From: Chryseobacterium oranimense
GTDB lineage: Bacteria > Bacteroidota > Bacteroidia > Flavobacteriales > Weeksellaceae
Assembly: GCF_025244725.1 (NCBI RefSeq)
Contig: NZ_CP104203.1
Coordinates: 2,046,001-2,110,000 of the forward strand
DNA: 64,000 nucleotides
Direction: 5' to 3'
A program made the position numbers and the translations under genes. Position 1 is the stretch's first letter. Every line of letters begins with the position of its first letter. Under the pieces are notes generated by a model that was not told the origin of the DNA, made no database searches, and saw only the letters and a list, made by a program, of their open reading frames with translations. Positions 9,993 through 19,339 of this stretch are shown here, piece by piece.

Positions 9993-10441
9993 TACTTTGT
10001 ATTGTTTTGTAAGATCATTAAACCAAATCCTAACAGCATCACATCCTTCAGTATAAAGAAATCTGTGACAGGAACCCCATCTACAACTTTCCAGACTCCA
10101 GGGGTTGTAAAAAGGTAGCTCAGCGTTACCAGAAAGATGACTATCATCCCGATTGCGGCATACTTCTTTAGAGATGCAAATTTCACACTAAATATCAGTA
10201 GTAACGCAATGATAATTTCTATCGTTCCGATAGCATTTGACACCGTTTGTATCCCTGCTATTTTATATACGAAGAAAGTAAGAAAATGGTTTTCCACCAA
10301 AGGTTTGATGGCAGAAGCCTCTGTGGGCGTAAATTTGAATATTCCAATCCAGAGCAAAATGAGTGCAGCCCCGAAAAGCGAAATATAATACCCTGATTTG
10401 TACGTTGCAGATTCAACGTTAATGGTTGATGTTCCGTTCAT
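9992..10441 (-). CDS. YkgB/DUF417 family membrane protein
   Basis: 149 residues with about four transmembrane segments. The features of the DUF417 (YkgB) family are visible: [24 protein letters not shown] and the [10 protein letters not shown] segment before a C-terminal helix. Members are poorly characterised; E. coli YkgB/RclC is linked to reactive-chlorine resistance. It overlaps msrAB by one base and lies downstream of a sigma/anti-sigma pair, consistent with a role in oxidative or chlorine stress at the membrane. Confidence 0.85.
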   Translation of the reverse strand: MNGTSTINVESATYKSGYYISLFGAALILLWIGIFKFTPTEASAIKPLVENHFLTFFVYKIAGIQTVSNAIGTIEIIIALLLIFSVKFASLKKYAAIGMIVIFLVTLSYLFTTPGVWKVVDGVPVTDFFILKDVMLLGFGLMILQNNTK

Positions 10442-10520
10442 GTCTTTTAGATTTTGAATGATACTTTATTATTTTCAAAAGTATAGTCGGAACCGTTTCA
10501 AAATCCTGACAGCATTTTAT

Positions 10521-10793
10521 CTAAATATCTAATTTATTTAAAATTTTATTTTTAAAAGACTGAATATCAGAATCATTTATTTCAACATTTTCTTTGTGAG
10601 AACGTTTTCTTTTTAAAATATCATCCAGGATTTTCAGCTTTTCTTCATAAGCCCGGCACCACTTGCAGATTTTTAAGTGCATAGAAAGCTGCCTGTCTTC
10701 TTTTCGGGAAATCAGCTGTGCATTCCTCTTTTCCATCAGCAGGGTTGCCTTGCTGCAGGGCAGGAACAGAATATGAATTAATTTTCTTAACAT
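10521..10793 (-). CDS. Zinc-finger anti-sigma factor-like protein
   Basis: 90 residues. The segment MHLKICKWC carries HxxxCxxC, the core of zinc-binding anti-sigma (ZAS) factors, and a further Cys precedes it (FLPCSKA). The gene lies 12 bp downstream of the ECF sigma gene, the usual place for a cognate anti-sigma. There is no convincing transmembrane helix, so it would be a soluble, thiol-based redox switch. It is shorter than many ZAS proteins but in range for ECF-linked ones. Confidence 0.75.
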   Translation of the reverse strand: MLRKLIHILFLPCSKATLLMEKRNAQLISRKEDRQLSMHLKICKWCRAYEEKLKILDDILKRKRSHKENVEINDSDIQSFKNKILNKLDI

Positions 10794-10805
10794 GTTATGG
10801 TATGG

Positions 10806-11366
10806 TTATAGTTTGGCAAACCAGTTATTATCCAGGCATTCCCTCAGCTGCATTCTGCTTCGCTGAAGAACCTTCCACAGATTAGTCGCAGAAATCTGCA
10901 ATTCCTGACTTACTTCCGGTGCTTTTTTCTCCTGAAGGTAGTACATTTTCAAGGGAATCTTCCATCTGGCAGGCAAATCCTCAATGCAATCTTCCAGGGT
11001 TTTATTAAAATCATCATTATCCAGCAGCTCGGTTTCTTTTTCTGAGACATTCCAGTCATTCAAAACACTGTCACTTTTCCATGAACCAGTCTCATCAAAA
11101 AAATGATCCAGATTGATCTGAGGTTCGGATTTATATTTTTTCCGGTAAAAATCAGCGGCTTTCCTGTTTAAAATAGCATTCAGCCATGTCAGCGGCTGGC
11201 TTTTCCCTTCAAAAGATCCGTAAGACGAAAATGCAGCCAAAAAGACTTCCTGCACTATATCTTCAGCTTCAGTCCTGTCTGAAAGAAGATAGACTGCTCT
11301 TTTCAGAAGAGGTCCGGAATATTGCTCAACCCAGCTTTTCAGCACTTCGTTTTTTGTCATCAGCAC
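10806..11366 (-). CDS. ECF-type RNA polymerase sigma-70 factor
   Basis: 186 residues. Region 2 is seen in DRTEAEDIVQEVFLAAF and the SQPLTWLNAILNRKAADFYRKK stretch. Region 4 is seen in LPARWKIPLKMYYLQEKKAPEVSQELQISATNLWKVLQRSRMQLRECL, a helix-turn-helix. ATG at 11366 or 11360 (MTKNEV). It heads the cluster anti-sigma - DUF417 - MsrAB and probably controls it. In Neisseria an ECF sigma with a zinc anti-sigma is known to control msrAB, so the arrangement suggests the same logic. Confidence 0.92.
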   Translation of the reverse strand: MLMTKNEVLKSWVEQYSGPLLKRAVYLLSDRTEAEDIVQEVFLAAFSSYGSFEGKSQPLTWLNAILNRKAADFYRKKYKSEPQINLDHFFDETGSWKSDSVLNDWNVSEKETELLDNDDFNKTLEDCIEDLPARWKIPLKMYYLQEKKAPEVSQELQISATNLWKVLQRSRMQLRECLDNNWFAKL

Positions 11367-11860
11367 ATTTTAATATGTTTAGCTCCGTATAAAACCAGAA
11401 GAAAAATCACGGAATATAGTATAGTAAGAAGTAATGCAAAATACCCTGTCCTATTTTTTCTTTCAAGCTTTAAACTCCAAACCGCTAATATCCAATTTAC
11501 AATAAGCATTGGAATTAATAGATAAATACAAAAATCCACTAATACAGATATTACAGAGCCTGTAATATATTCATGAAATAAATAGATGAAAATAATTAAG
11601 ACAGGATAAGCAAGTAAAATTCCTATTGCCCACTGAGCCAGTATTTGTGCTTTTGATTTCAATCTGTTTTTAAATATTTTCAGAAAGGTAAATATTTTTT
11701 CTAAAATATTCGTTTTGTTATTGCAGATAAAATTGAAATGTCCATCTTTTTTAAATAATATTACTGAGATTGCTTCGTTTCTTACACTCCTCACAATGAC
11801 ATATTGGAAAATAAGATTAATATTATTTCCATGTATCCCGCACCATTCAAAACATAGCAT
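11360..11860 (-). CDS. Hypothetical membrane protein (start uncertain)
   Basis: The open frame gives 166 residues with three or four hydrophobic segments in its second half, so a small membrane protein is plausible. The first 40 codons run through a dispersed non-coding repeat (11766-11800), and no other Met follows, so the N-terminus is doubtful; the gene may use a non-ATG start or be decayed. Its end overlaps the sigma factor start by 7 bp. Family not recognised. Confidence 0.4.
   Translation of the reverse strand: MLCFEWCGIHGNNINLIFQYVIVRSVRNEAISVILFKKDGHFNFICNNKTNILEKIFTFLKIFKNRLKSKAQILAQWAIGILLAYPVLIIFIYLFHEYITGSVISVLVDFCIYLLIPMLIVNWILAVWSLKLERKNRTGYFALLLTILYSVIFLLVLYGAKHIKMC
11766..11800 (-). 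repeat. Dispersed intergenic repeat, copy A
   Basis: On the minus strand this reads GTCATTGTGAGGAGTG..., ending in ACGAAGCAATCTC. It is the degenerate counterpart of the copy at 18929-18962. The motif family CATTGCGAGGAG...CGAAGCAATCTC is a common interspersed repeat in bacterial genomes. Confidence 0.75.
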
Positions 11861-11888
11861 AAAATTATTACAAATCGCCTAAAAACAT

Positions 11889-11896
11889 TAAATTTG
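11889..11896 (+). promoter_or_regulatory. Probable alaS promoter (-7 element)
   Basis: TAAATTTG matches the Bacteroidota -7 consensus TAnnTTTG, 43 bp before the alaS start. No clean TTG is seen at the -33 spacing. Confidence 0.5.
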
Positions 11897-11939
11897 CATC
11901 TTATCAAAAATCTGATAGTTTTAAAAGCAAAGCAATACT

Positions 11940-14543
11940 ATGACATCACAAGAGATACGTCAAAAATTTTTAGATTATTTTAAAAGTAAAGACCACCTGA
12001 TCGTTCCTTCAGCTCCCATCGTGCTGAAAGACGACCCTACCCTTATGTTTTCCAACTCAGGGATGACGCAGTTCAAGGATTTTTTCTTAGGTTACAAAAC
12101 ACCTACCGCCCCAAGAATTGCCGATACACAGAAATGTTTAAGAGTTTCCGGAAAACACAACGACCTGGATGATGTAGGTAGAGATACTTATCACCATACC
12201 ATGTTCGAAATGCTGGGGAACTGGTCTTTCGGTGATTATTTCAAAAAAGATGCTATTGCTTTTGCCTGGGAATTACTGACTGAAGTATTCGGAATTTCAA
12301 AAGAGAATTTATATGTAACCATTTTCGAAGGTGATGCTTCTGAAAATCTTGAAAGAGACCAGGATGCTTATAATTTCTGGAAATCACACATTTCAGAAGA
12401 CAGAATTATTAACGGAAACAAAAAAGATAATTTCTGGGAAATGGGTGAAAGCGGGCCTTGCGGACCATGCTCGGAAATCCATGTTGATCTAAGAAGTGAA
12501 GAAGAAAAAGCTAAAGTTTCAGGACTTGAATTAGTTAATAATGACCATCCACAGGTAGTGGAAGTATGGAACCTTGTTTTCATGGAATTCAACAGAAAGG
12601 CAGATAAATCTCTGGAAAAACTTCCTGCACAGCATGTAGATACAGGAATGGGCTTCGAACGTCTTTGTATGGCACTTCAGGGGAAATCTTCCAATTACGA
12701 TACCGATGTTTTCACTCCGCTTATTGCTAAAGTGGAAGAACTTTCAGGTAAAAAATACACCGGAATTTTAGAGGACGAAAAAGATATTGCCATCCGTGTT
12801 GTGGTAGACCACATCAGAGCTGTTGCTTTTGCTATTGCAGACGGACAATTGCCTTCAAACGGAGGTGCCGGATATGTGATCAGAAGAATTTTAAGAAGAG
12901 CTATCTCTTATTCTTACCGGTTTTTGGGAATGAAAGAACCTTTCCTTTTCGAATTGGTTTCTGTTCTTAAAGATCAGATGGGACCATTTTTCCCTGAACT
13001 GGAAAAACAAGGAAAACTGGTGACCGAAGTCATTAAAAGTGAAGAGGATTCATTCTTAAAAACGATTGAAAACGGGCTGATCAGAGTTGAAAAATTAATT
13101 CAGCAGACTATTGCAGACAATTCAAAAGTATTGCCTAGCGAAGAGGTTTTTGAATTATATGATACTTACGGTTTCCCGGATGATTTAACGAGAATTATTG
13201 CAGAAGAAAAAGGTTTGACGATTGATGAAGCCGGATTTAAAGCTGAAATGGAGAAACAGAAACTTCGTTCAAAAGCCGATTCTGCCCAGAAAGTGTACGA
13301 TTGGGTAACACTGGAAGAAAGAAGCGAAAATTTTGTAGGTTACGACCAGATTGAAGCTGAAACTTATATTACAAGATACAGAAAAGTAGAAAATAAAGAC
13401 GGGGAATTTTACCAGGTGGTATTAAGCAACTCTCCTTTCTATCCTGAAGGCGGAGGCCAGGTTGGAGACAAAGGAGTTCTGGAAAATGCCGTTGAAAGCT
13501 TTGAGGTTTTAGAAACCAAAAAAGAAAACGGACTGATTATCTCTTTAATCAATGGTCTTCCGAAAGATGCAGGAGCTGTTTTTTATGCTAAAGTAAATGC
13601 TGCCGACAGAAAAAACTCTCAGGCCAACCACTCTGTAACCCACCTTTTGCATGAAGCTCTGAGAGAGGTTCTGGGAAGCCATGTTGAACAGAAAGGTTCT
13701 TACGTAGGTCCGGATTATCTCCGTTTCGATTTCTCTCATTTCAATAAAATGACGGAAGAAGAACTGGCTTTGGTAGAAGAAAAAGTAAACCATAAGATCA
13801 AGGAAAGCATTGCCTTACAGGAATTCAGAAGCATCCCAATTCAGGAGGCTTTGGATAAAGGAGCTATGGCTTTGTTCGGTGAAAAGTACGGCGACAATGT
13901 GAGAATGATCCAGTTCGGAAGCTCAAAAGAACTTTGCGGAGGAACTCACGTAAAAAATACCATCGAGATCGGCCACTTCAAAATTGTTTCTGAAAGTTCT
14001 GCAGCTGCAGGAATCAGAAGAATTGAAGCCATTTCCGGAGATAAATCTGAGGAATACTTCAGCAATCTGGAAAAGCAAATTACTGAGCTTTCCCAATTAT
14101 TGAAATCCAAGGACGTAGTAAAATCCATCGAAAAGCTCATGGAGGAAAATGCTTCATTAAAGGCTGAAGTTGAAGGCTTCAAAAAAGAAAAGGCAAAAGG
14201 AGAAATCGGAGACTGGAAAAATGCTTACGAGCAGAAAGGAAACAAACAGCTGCTGGTAAAAAAAACTTCCCTTGATGCAGGTTCTGTGAAAGATATTGTA
14301 TTCCAGCTGAAAAGAGAAATTCCGGCATCGGTAACCATTATTCTTTCTGATGCTGACGGAAAACCAATGATTACTGTTGGAGTTTCTGATGATCTTGCAG
14401 CAGAGTACCAGGCCGGAGCTATCGTTAAAGATCTTGCGAGAGAGATCCAGGGCGGCGGCGGCGGAAATCCGGGATTTGCAACAGCTGGCGGTAAAAACAT
14501 TGACGGCTTGGAGAATGCTTACCAGAAGGCCTTAACTGTTTAA
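11940..14543 (+). CDS. alaS: Alanyl-tRNA synthetase
   Basis: 867 residues, full length. The class-II catalytic core is at the N-terminus (SNSGMTQFKDFFLG; RVSGKHNDLDDVG; HHTMFEMLGNWSFGDYF). The editing domain carries the zinc/catalytic HxxxH in NHSVTHLLHEALR and the CGGTH motif. The C-terminal oligomerisation/C-Ala domain ends in the Gly-rich GGGGGNPGFATAGG. It charges tRNA-Ala and hydrolyses misacylated Ser/Gly-tRNA. It is monocistronic, with a promoter-like element upstream and a terminator right after. Confidence 0.98.
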   Translation: MTSQEIRQKFLDYFKSKDHLIVPSAPIVLKDDPTLMFSNSGMTQFKDFFLGYKTPTAPRIADTQKCLRVSGKHNDLDDVGRDTYHHTMFEMLGNWSFGDYFKKDAIAFAWELLTEVFGISKENLYVTIFEGDASENLERDQDAYNFWKSHISEDRIINGNKKDNFWEMGESGPCGPCSEIHVDLRSEEEKAKVSGLELVNNDHPQVVEVWNLVFMEFNRKADKSLEKLPAQHVDTGMGFERLCMALQGKSSNYDTDVFTPLIAKVEELSGKKYTGILEDEKDIAIRVVVDHIRAVAFAIADGQLPSNGGAGYVIRRILRRAISYSYRFLGMKEPFLFELVSVLKDQMGPFFPELEKQGKLVTEVIKSEEDSFLKTIENGLIRVEKLIQQTIADNSKVLPSEEVFELYDTYGFPDDLTRIIAEEKGLTIDEAGFKAEMEKQKLRSKADSAQKVYDWVTLEERSENFVGYDQIEAETYITRYRKVENKDGEFYQVVLSNSPFYPEGGGQVGDKGVLENAVESFEVLETKKENGLIISLINGLPKDAGAVFYAKVNAADRKNSQANHSVTHLLHEALREVLGSHVEQKGSYVGPDYLRFDFSHFNKMTEEELALVEEKVNHKIKESIALQEFRSIPIQEALDKGAMALFGEKYGDNVRMIQFGSSKELCGGTHVKNTIEIGHFKIVSESSAAAGIRRIEAISGDKSEEYFSNLEKQITELSQLLKSKDVVKSIEKLMEENASLKAEVEGFKKEKAKGEIGDWKNAYEQKGNKQLLVKKTSLDAGSVKDIVFQLKREIPASVTIILSDADGKPMITVGVSDDLAAEYQAGAIVKDLAREIQGGGGGNPGFATAGGKNIDGLENAYQKALTV

Positions 14544-14572
14544 GATTATATTCTTTAATAACAAATAGTAAG

Positions 14573-14602
14573 CTCCCGGAAATCTCCGGGAGTTTTTTCT
14601 TT
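14573..14602 (+). terminator. Rho-independent terminator of alaS
   Basis: CTCCCGGA (14573-14580) pairs with TCCGGGAG (14585-14592) over a four-base loop, followed by a T-rich run. Confidence 0.9.
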
Positions 14603-14675
14603 TTTTCTATTAAAAGTTTAGATTAAATCATATATTAACTAATCATAAAAACTTTCTCAAAACAAGAAATATCAT

Positions 14676-14683
14676 TACTTTTG
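14676..14683 (+). promoter_or_regulatory. Probable promoter of the DUF5686 gene
   Basis: TACTTTTG fits TAnnTTTG; TTTC at 14653-14656 stands at the -33 position (consensus TTTG/TTG) with a 19-bp spacer. The coding start follows at 14697, so the 5' UTR would be very short. Confidence 0.55.
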
Positions 14684-14696
14684 ATCTAGTTTTTGC

Positions 14697-17111
14697 ATGA
14701 AAAGGTTTTTACTCTTACTGTTTTTTTTAATGTCCTTCTTTGGTTATTCCCAATCAAAGATCAGGGTCATTGATGAAACTGACCAGAAACCAATTTCTAA
14801 TGCTAAAATATCCTGTGACGGTAAAATTTTAGGGTTTACTGATATTCAGGGTTCATTGGAGTTTAAAGCATCATGCGGTACCATTGAAATCCAGGCTGAA
14901 CGCTACCAGAAAGAAACGGCTTCTGTAGAGGCTGATATGGAAGTGTCCCTGTTGAAAAAAACATCGAAAACCACTGATATTGAAGAAGTAGTTATTGAAG
15001 ACAGGAGCGATCCAAGAGCTTTGGAAATCCTAAAAAAAGTCAACCGGTTATTTAAGGAAAATTCACCTAAAAGTTTGGATTCCTATTCTTTTAAATCTTA
15101 CGAAAAAGTCTCTCTGGACATAGATCAGGACAGCATAAGCCAGTTTAATAAATTCTTTAACGACACGGATTTTTTCAAAAAAAAGAGGGAGAAAGATTCC
15201 ATAAGCAATATCTCGGCAAAACAAATCTTTTCAAAAAGCAAACTCTTCCTTTGGGAAAGGGCTCAGGAGTTTCTGTATGCTAAACAGTACGGTGAAAAGA
15301 TCAATATTCTGGACAACAGGATTTCAGGTCTTAAGCAGCCTATTTACGAAATGATTGCTGTGCAGCAAAGCAACAGAGATAAAATTCCCAACCAGATCAA
15401 ACAGGAAAACAGAGGCCTTTACCGCTTTTTTCTTTCCGATACCATTGAAGTGAACGGAAGGAAAACTTTCGTGATCCGCTTTCGTGAGGTAAATTATAAA
15501 AAACAGGACAAAAAAAGAAAGTACAACGGCGCCATCTTTATAGACGCGGAAACTTATGGGATCCAAAAGATTGAAAACTTCAGCAAAAACAAAAATGACG
15601 GTATTATCACCAGTACCTGGGTTTTCTATAATAACAAATGGTTTCTGTCTCAGGAAAAGGTAAAACTCAGGATGAGCAGAGTCGCCATGGAAGAGGATAA
15701 CAAAAAGAAAACGGAAGAGCATCCTGAAAAGAAAGACAGAACCAGCTTCGGGACCTATGCATTCCTTACGTCTACCTACTTTGATTTCAAGTCGCCTGCT
15801 GAAGAAACCAAAAACGATTTCAAAGGCTATACCTTTTCTGTGAAAAATGCAGACGGACGTCTTCTGGACCAGTACAGGACCGAACCACTCACAGAAAGAG
15901 AAAAAAATACCTACACCACCATCGACAGCCTGGGTAAAAGGTATAATATCGACAGTAAAGCTAAAATCCTGACCGGCCTTATCAACGGGCAAATCAGGAT
16001 GGGTATCGTAGATTTTGCAGTAGACGAAATTGTGAACTACAACTTGTATGAAGGTTTCAGAGTAGGCTTAAAAGCTAAACTGAATGAGACTTTCAATCCT
16101 TATTTTTCACCCGATTATTATTTTGCGTACGGCTTTAAGGATGATAAGTGGAAGTACGGAATCGGGCTGGATATGAAGACTACATTGGACAAAAATTCTT
16201 TTTTCAGGATTGAATATTACAACGATGTAACGGCATCCGGAGAATTCTACAGACGGCTGTGGAATTTCAAGATGAGAACAATGAATTACGGAAATAACAT
16301 TAACAATGATAAATATTATCATTTCAGAGGGGCTTCCCTATCCTACCTGAATGATGTTACCAACGGGCTTACATTGGTCTTTGCAGCAAAAAGGAACATC
16401 GAAGAAGCTAAGTTTGATTATGATTTCAGGGGAAGAGGCGGTGAATTTGATAATTTCAATACTTTATTTACTTTAAAATATTCACCGAATTCCACCAATA
16501 TCATGACTCCTCAGGGAAAATCGATCATAGACCAGAAATACCCTGAGTTGTATTTCAATTATGAACAGAGTTACAAAATACTGGGTGGAGATTTCAATTA
16601 TACCCGTTTTGATGCATTATTTGTCCATAACTTCAAAACCATGCTCGGTACTACAGGATTCAGATTGTATGGAGGAATGGTGTTTGGCGAAGCACCAATC
16701 TGGAAGCATTTTACCATGAACGGACTGGCTTCTCCGAGAAAGGATTTTAATTTTAACCTTACCTCTTACCTGGGTTTTGCTACGCTGGAAGGTGGCAAGT
16801 ATTATAATGATAAATTCATTGCCTACTATTTCACCCACAAGCTTCCTTTTTATTTCAAAAGTTTCGGGCAGAATATTTCCAGCTTTGATTTTTTATTAAG
16901 AGGAACCATCGGAGATATGAAGCATCCCGAATACCATGATTTTAAATTCAGAAAACTGGACCATCTTTACCAGGAAGTAGGCCTCGAATGGAACAATTTC
17001 CTCTCCAGTTATTTCAATTTAGGATTATTTTACAGGGTCGGTTACTACACCACTCCTAATTTTAAACAGAATTTTGCTATCCAGTTTAAACTGAAGCTCC
17101 TGGAATTTTAA
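14697..17111 (+). CDS. DUF5686 outer-membrane protein with carboxypeptidase-regulatory-like domain
   Basis: 804 residues. A signal peptide (residues 1-19, ending FFGYSQ) is followed by a CarboxypepD_reg-like beta-sandwich (about 20-90, KIRVIDETDQKPISNAKI). Then comes a long DUF5686 region with many alternating strands and aromatic girdles (for example YYFAYGFKDDKWKYGIGLDMK), ending in the barrel-like FAIQFKLKLLEF. It probably inserts in the outer membrane. DUF5686 proteins are Bacteroidota-specific and of unknown function. It has its own promoter-like element and could be co-transcribed with the two genes behind it. Confidence 0.88.
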   Translation: MKRFLLLLFFLMSFFGYSQSKIRVIDETDQKPISNAKISCDGKILGFTDIQGSLEFKASCGTIEIQAERYQKETASVEADMEVSLLKKTSKTTDIEEVVIEDRSDPRALEILKKVNRLFKENSPKSLDSYSFKSYEKVSLDIDQDSISQFNKFFNDTDFFKKKREKDSISNISAKQIFSKSKLFLWERAQEFLYAKQYGEKINILDNRISGLKQPIYEMIAVQQSNRDKIPNQIKQENRGLYRFFLSDTIEVNGRKTFVIRFREVNYKKQDKKRKYNGAIFIDAETYGIQKIENFSKNKNDGIITSTWVFYNNKWFLSQEKVKLRMSRVAMEEDNKKKTEEHPEKKDRTSFGTYAFLTSTYFDFKSPAEETKNDFKGYTFSVKNADGRLLDQYRTEPLTEREKNTYTTIDSLGKRYNIDSKAKILTGLINGQIRMGIVDFAVDEIVNYNLYEGFRVGLKAKLNETFNPYFSPDYYFAYGFKDDKWKYGIGLDMKTTLDKNSFFRIEYYNDVTASGEFYRRLWNFKMRTMNYGNNINNDKYYHFRGASLSYLNDVTNGLTLVFAAKRNIEEAKFDYDFRGRGGEFDNFNTLFTLKYSPNSTNIMTPQGKSIIDQKYPELYFNYEQSYKILGGDFNYTRFDALFVHNFKTMLGTTGFRLYGGMVFGEAPIWKHFTMNGLASPRKDFNFNLTSYLGFATLEGGKYYNDKFIAYYFTHKLPFYFKSFGQNISSFDFLLRGTIGDMKHPEYHDFKFRKLDHLYQEVGLEWNNFLSSYFNLGLFYRVGYYTTPNFKQNFAIQFKLKLLEF

Positions 17112-17173
17112 AGCCGCCAAACTTTAAAATTTCCTTCGACTTTAGTCAACATCATAAATACATAAATCAAAAT

Positions 17174-17410
17174 ATGCAGAGAATAGAAATAAAAGCAGAA
17201 CAGTTTTTTGAATTATTAAAATTAAAAGATACCTCAATGTGGGAAATTTTCTCCCAAATGATCGACGGTAATGAAAAGGAAATTATATTTCTTGACAATG
17301 AAGATAAAGTTCTTTTTAATTATATTCTTCCATCTGAACAGGAAAAGCTGGAGGAAGACAGAAAGGAATTCTCAAAACAGTTTTCAGATAAATTGGCTAA
17401 CTTCAATTAA
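17174..17410 (+). CDS. Small hypothetical protein
   Basis: 78 residues, not recognised. It is acidic and helical, with a highly charged C-terminal half (EEDRKEFSKQFSDKLANF). There is no signal peptide or membrane segment. It lies 62 bp after the DUF5686 gene and only 9 bp before the M28 peptidase gene, so it is probably part of the same transcript. Start at ATG 17174 (MQRIEIKAEQ). Confidence 0.65.
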   Translation: MQRIEIKAEQFFELLKLKDTSMWEIFSQMIDGNEKEIIFLDNEDKVLFNYILPSEQEKLEEDRKEFSKQFSDKLANFN

Positions 17411-17419
17411 ATTTTTCAG

Positions 17420-18889
17420 ATGAATAAAAGCTGTATTTTTTCTATATTAAGCATTTTCCTGTTCAGCCTGGGGAGTGCCCAGAATTATAAGAAGCCCCTG
17501 ATTTCCGCCATTAAAGAAGCTGATCTTAGAAAAGATATGTATGAACTTGCCGCAGATCAGTTCTGGGGACGCGAGGCAGGAACTTTAGATGAATTAAAGG
17601 TATCCATGTGGCTTGCAGATAAAGCTAAGGAAGCGGGTATGAAACCGGCCGGCGATAACGGTACATTTTTCCAGTTTTTTGATATGTACAGGCATCAGGT
17701 GATTCCTCAAAGCAGTTTAAAAATTGGTGACAATGCTCTTAAGCTGTGGAAAGACTTTCTTGTGGCAGAACCTGTAAATTCTTCCGTTGATTCTGAAATA
17801 GTCTATGCCGGAAATACAGAGCCTGAGGGACTTTCCCAATTGAATATCAAAGGAAAAGTTCTTGCTGTAAATGCTTCCGATAAAAATATAGATAAGGAAA
17901 TGACTCTTTTTGTAAGAAGATATCCCGGATTTGTACGGACTAAATATTACAATAAAGCCTATGAGCTGGGAGCCAAAGCAATTATCTTCATCACCGACGA
18001 TATTTCCGAAAAAAGCTGGGTTGAAGTCCTTCCGCAAATGACAAGAGGAACCTATGGCGTAGAAGGCCTGAGAGAAAAAATCACCAACAACATCCCTGTT
18101 TTATGGATCAAAAGAGAACATGCAGACTGGGTAAAAAATAATCCTAAAATCTCTCTTAACCTCATCACAGAAACCTATAAATACCCTTCAGTAAATATCA
18201 TCGGGAAAATTGAAGGCACAGATCCCAAGCTTAAAGAGGAATACGTTCTGTTGAGCGGACATCAGGATCATGACGGAATCAGGCATCCCGTAAAAAATGA
18301 TACAATATATAACGGTGCAGATGATAACGCCAGCACTTGTGTTGCCATGCTGGCAATGGCCAGAGCCTACAAAAAGCAGCCAGGGAAAAGAAGTATTCTG
18401 TTTGTTTTCCATGGTGCAGAAGAAAGAGGATTACTGGGTTCCAGATGGCATGCCGCTCATCCTGTAGTGCCGAAAGAAAAAATTGTTGCAGTACTGAACG
18501 GCGATATGATCGGAAGAAATGATAATAATGAAGCTGCCCTTCTGGGTGGAAATTCACCACACAAAAATTCTGAAGAACTGGTAAAAATGGCTGAAGAGGC
18601 TAATAATGAAGGTACAAAATTCAAATACTTAAAAGATTGGGATTCTCCGAATCATGCAGAATATTTTTATTTCAGAAGTGACCATTTGCCATATGCAAAA
18701 ATCGGCATTCCTGCTATATTTTTCACCAGCGTACTACACGATCAGTATCATACGCCGCAAGATGAATCTGAGAATATCAACTACAAAAAGCTTTATAAAA
18801 TGACGGAATGGATGTACAGAACATCCTGGAAGGTGGCCAATGAGGCGGAACGTCCGAAAGTTATTTCAAATTTTACGCTTGAGAGATAA
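17420..18889 (+). CDS. Secreted M28 family metallopeptidase
   Basis: 489 residues with a signal peptide ending near residue 20 (LGSAQ). Zinc-site motifs of M28 aminopeptidases appear in order: LLSGHQDHDG (first His/Asp), GADDNAST (bridging Asp), HGAEERGLLGS (catalytic Glu and Glu ligand), LNGDMIGRND (Asp) and HDQYHTPQDE (last His). A PA-like domain (about residues 110-210) lies between the N-terminal part and the catalytic core. It probably releases N-terminal amino acids from peptides in the periplasm or outside. A very strong terminator starts at its stop codon. Confidence 0.93.
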   Translation: MNKSCIFSILSIFLFSLGSAQNYKKPLISAIKEADLRKDMYELAADQFWGREAGTLDELKVSMWLADKAKEAGMKPAGDNGTFFQFFDMYRHQVIPQSSLKIGDNALKLWKDFLVAEPVNSSVDSEIVYAGNTEPEGLSQLNIKGKVLAVNASDKNIDKEMTLFVRRYPGFVRTKYYNKAYELGAKAIIFITDDISEKSWVEVLPQMTRGTYGVEGLREKITNNIPVLWIKREHADWVKNNPKISLNLITETYKYPSVNIIGKIEGTDPKLKEEYVLLSGHQDHDGIRHPVKNDTIYNGADDNASTCVAMLAMARAYKKQPGKRSILFVFHGAEERGLLGSRWHAAHPVVPKEKIVAVLNGDMIGRNDNNEAALLGGNSPHKNSEELVKMAEEANNEGTKFKYLKDWDSPNHAEYFYFRSDHLPYAKIGIPAIFFTSVLHDQYHTPQDESENINYKKLYKMTEWMYRTSWKVANEAERPKVISNFTLER

Positions 18890-18928
18890 AGCTTCGGCGG
18901 CCCGAATGGGCCGCCGAAGCTTGTTTTT
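18889..18928 (+). terminator. Strong Rho-independent terminator
   Basis: A perfect 15-bp stem (18889-18903 with 18908-18922), GC-rich, with a GAAT loop, followed by GTTTTTG. It overlaps the last base of the M28 peptidase stop codon. Confidence 0.92.
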
Positions 18929-18962
18929 GTCATTGCGAGGAGCACAGCGACGAAGCAATCTC
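18929..18962 (+). repeat. Dispersed intergenic repeat, copy B
   Basis: The motif starts GTCATTGCGAGGAG and ends CGAAGCAATCTC. It is related to copy A at 11766-11800, which has the opposite orientation. It directly follows the M28 terminator and precedes the 309-bp repeat block. Confidence 0.8.
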
Positions 18963-19030
18963 TTATTCTATTCTTTTGTTAAAATTGCTTCACCTCTGGT
19001 CACAATGATACATGAGATTTAATATTATTC

Positions 19031-19339
19031 TTTTGTCTTGAAACAAAAGAACCAAAAATTCAAGACCGGGAAACTTCCGCTAAAAATGAATCCTGTTCTC
19101 TAAAAACTCTAAAACTTGCGCGGCAGCAATCTATGTTGAGAATCAAAAGTGGTCCCGCGCTTCGGACAGTAGAATTTTCTTAACGTTCACAGGAATCATT
19201 TTCTTAACGCTCCATTTTCCGATGTCGGTATTATCGCTGTTGTAAAGACTGCCTCAATAGTGTCTGTGTCAACCCTTTAAAATTTTTGACTAAAGAATCT
19301 GCGTAATCTGCAAAATCTGCGAGAGACTTAAATACATTC
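19031..19339 (+). repeat. 309-bp tandem repeat, unit 1
   Basis: It begins with the small hairpin CTTTTGT-CTTGAA-ACAAAAG. A nested inverted repeat follows: AAAATGAATCCTGT (19083-19096) against ACAGGAATCATTTT (19189-19202, one mismatch), with inner arms GCGCGG and CCGCGC. No open frame of note. Units 2 and 3 follow head to tail with the same period. Confidence 0.92.

Noticed and set aside
15324..15992. Minus-strand 222-codon open frame inside the DUF5686 gene
   Set aside because: Antisense shadow with no recognisable motif.
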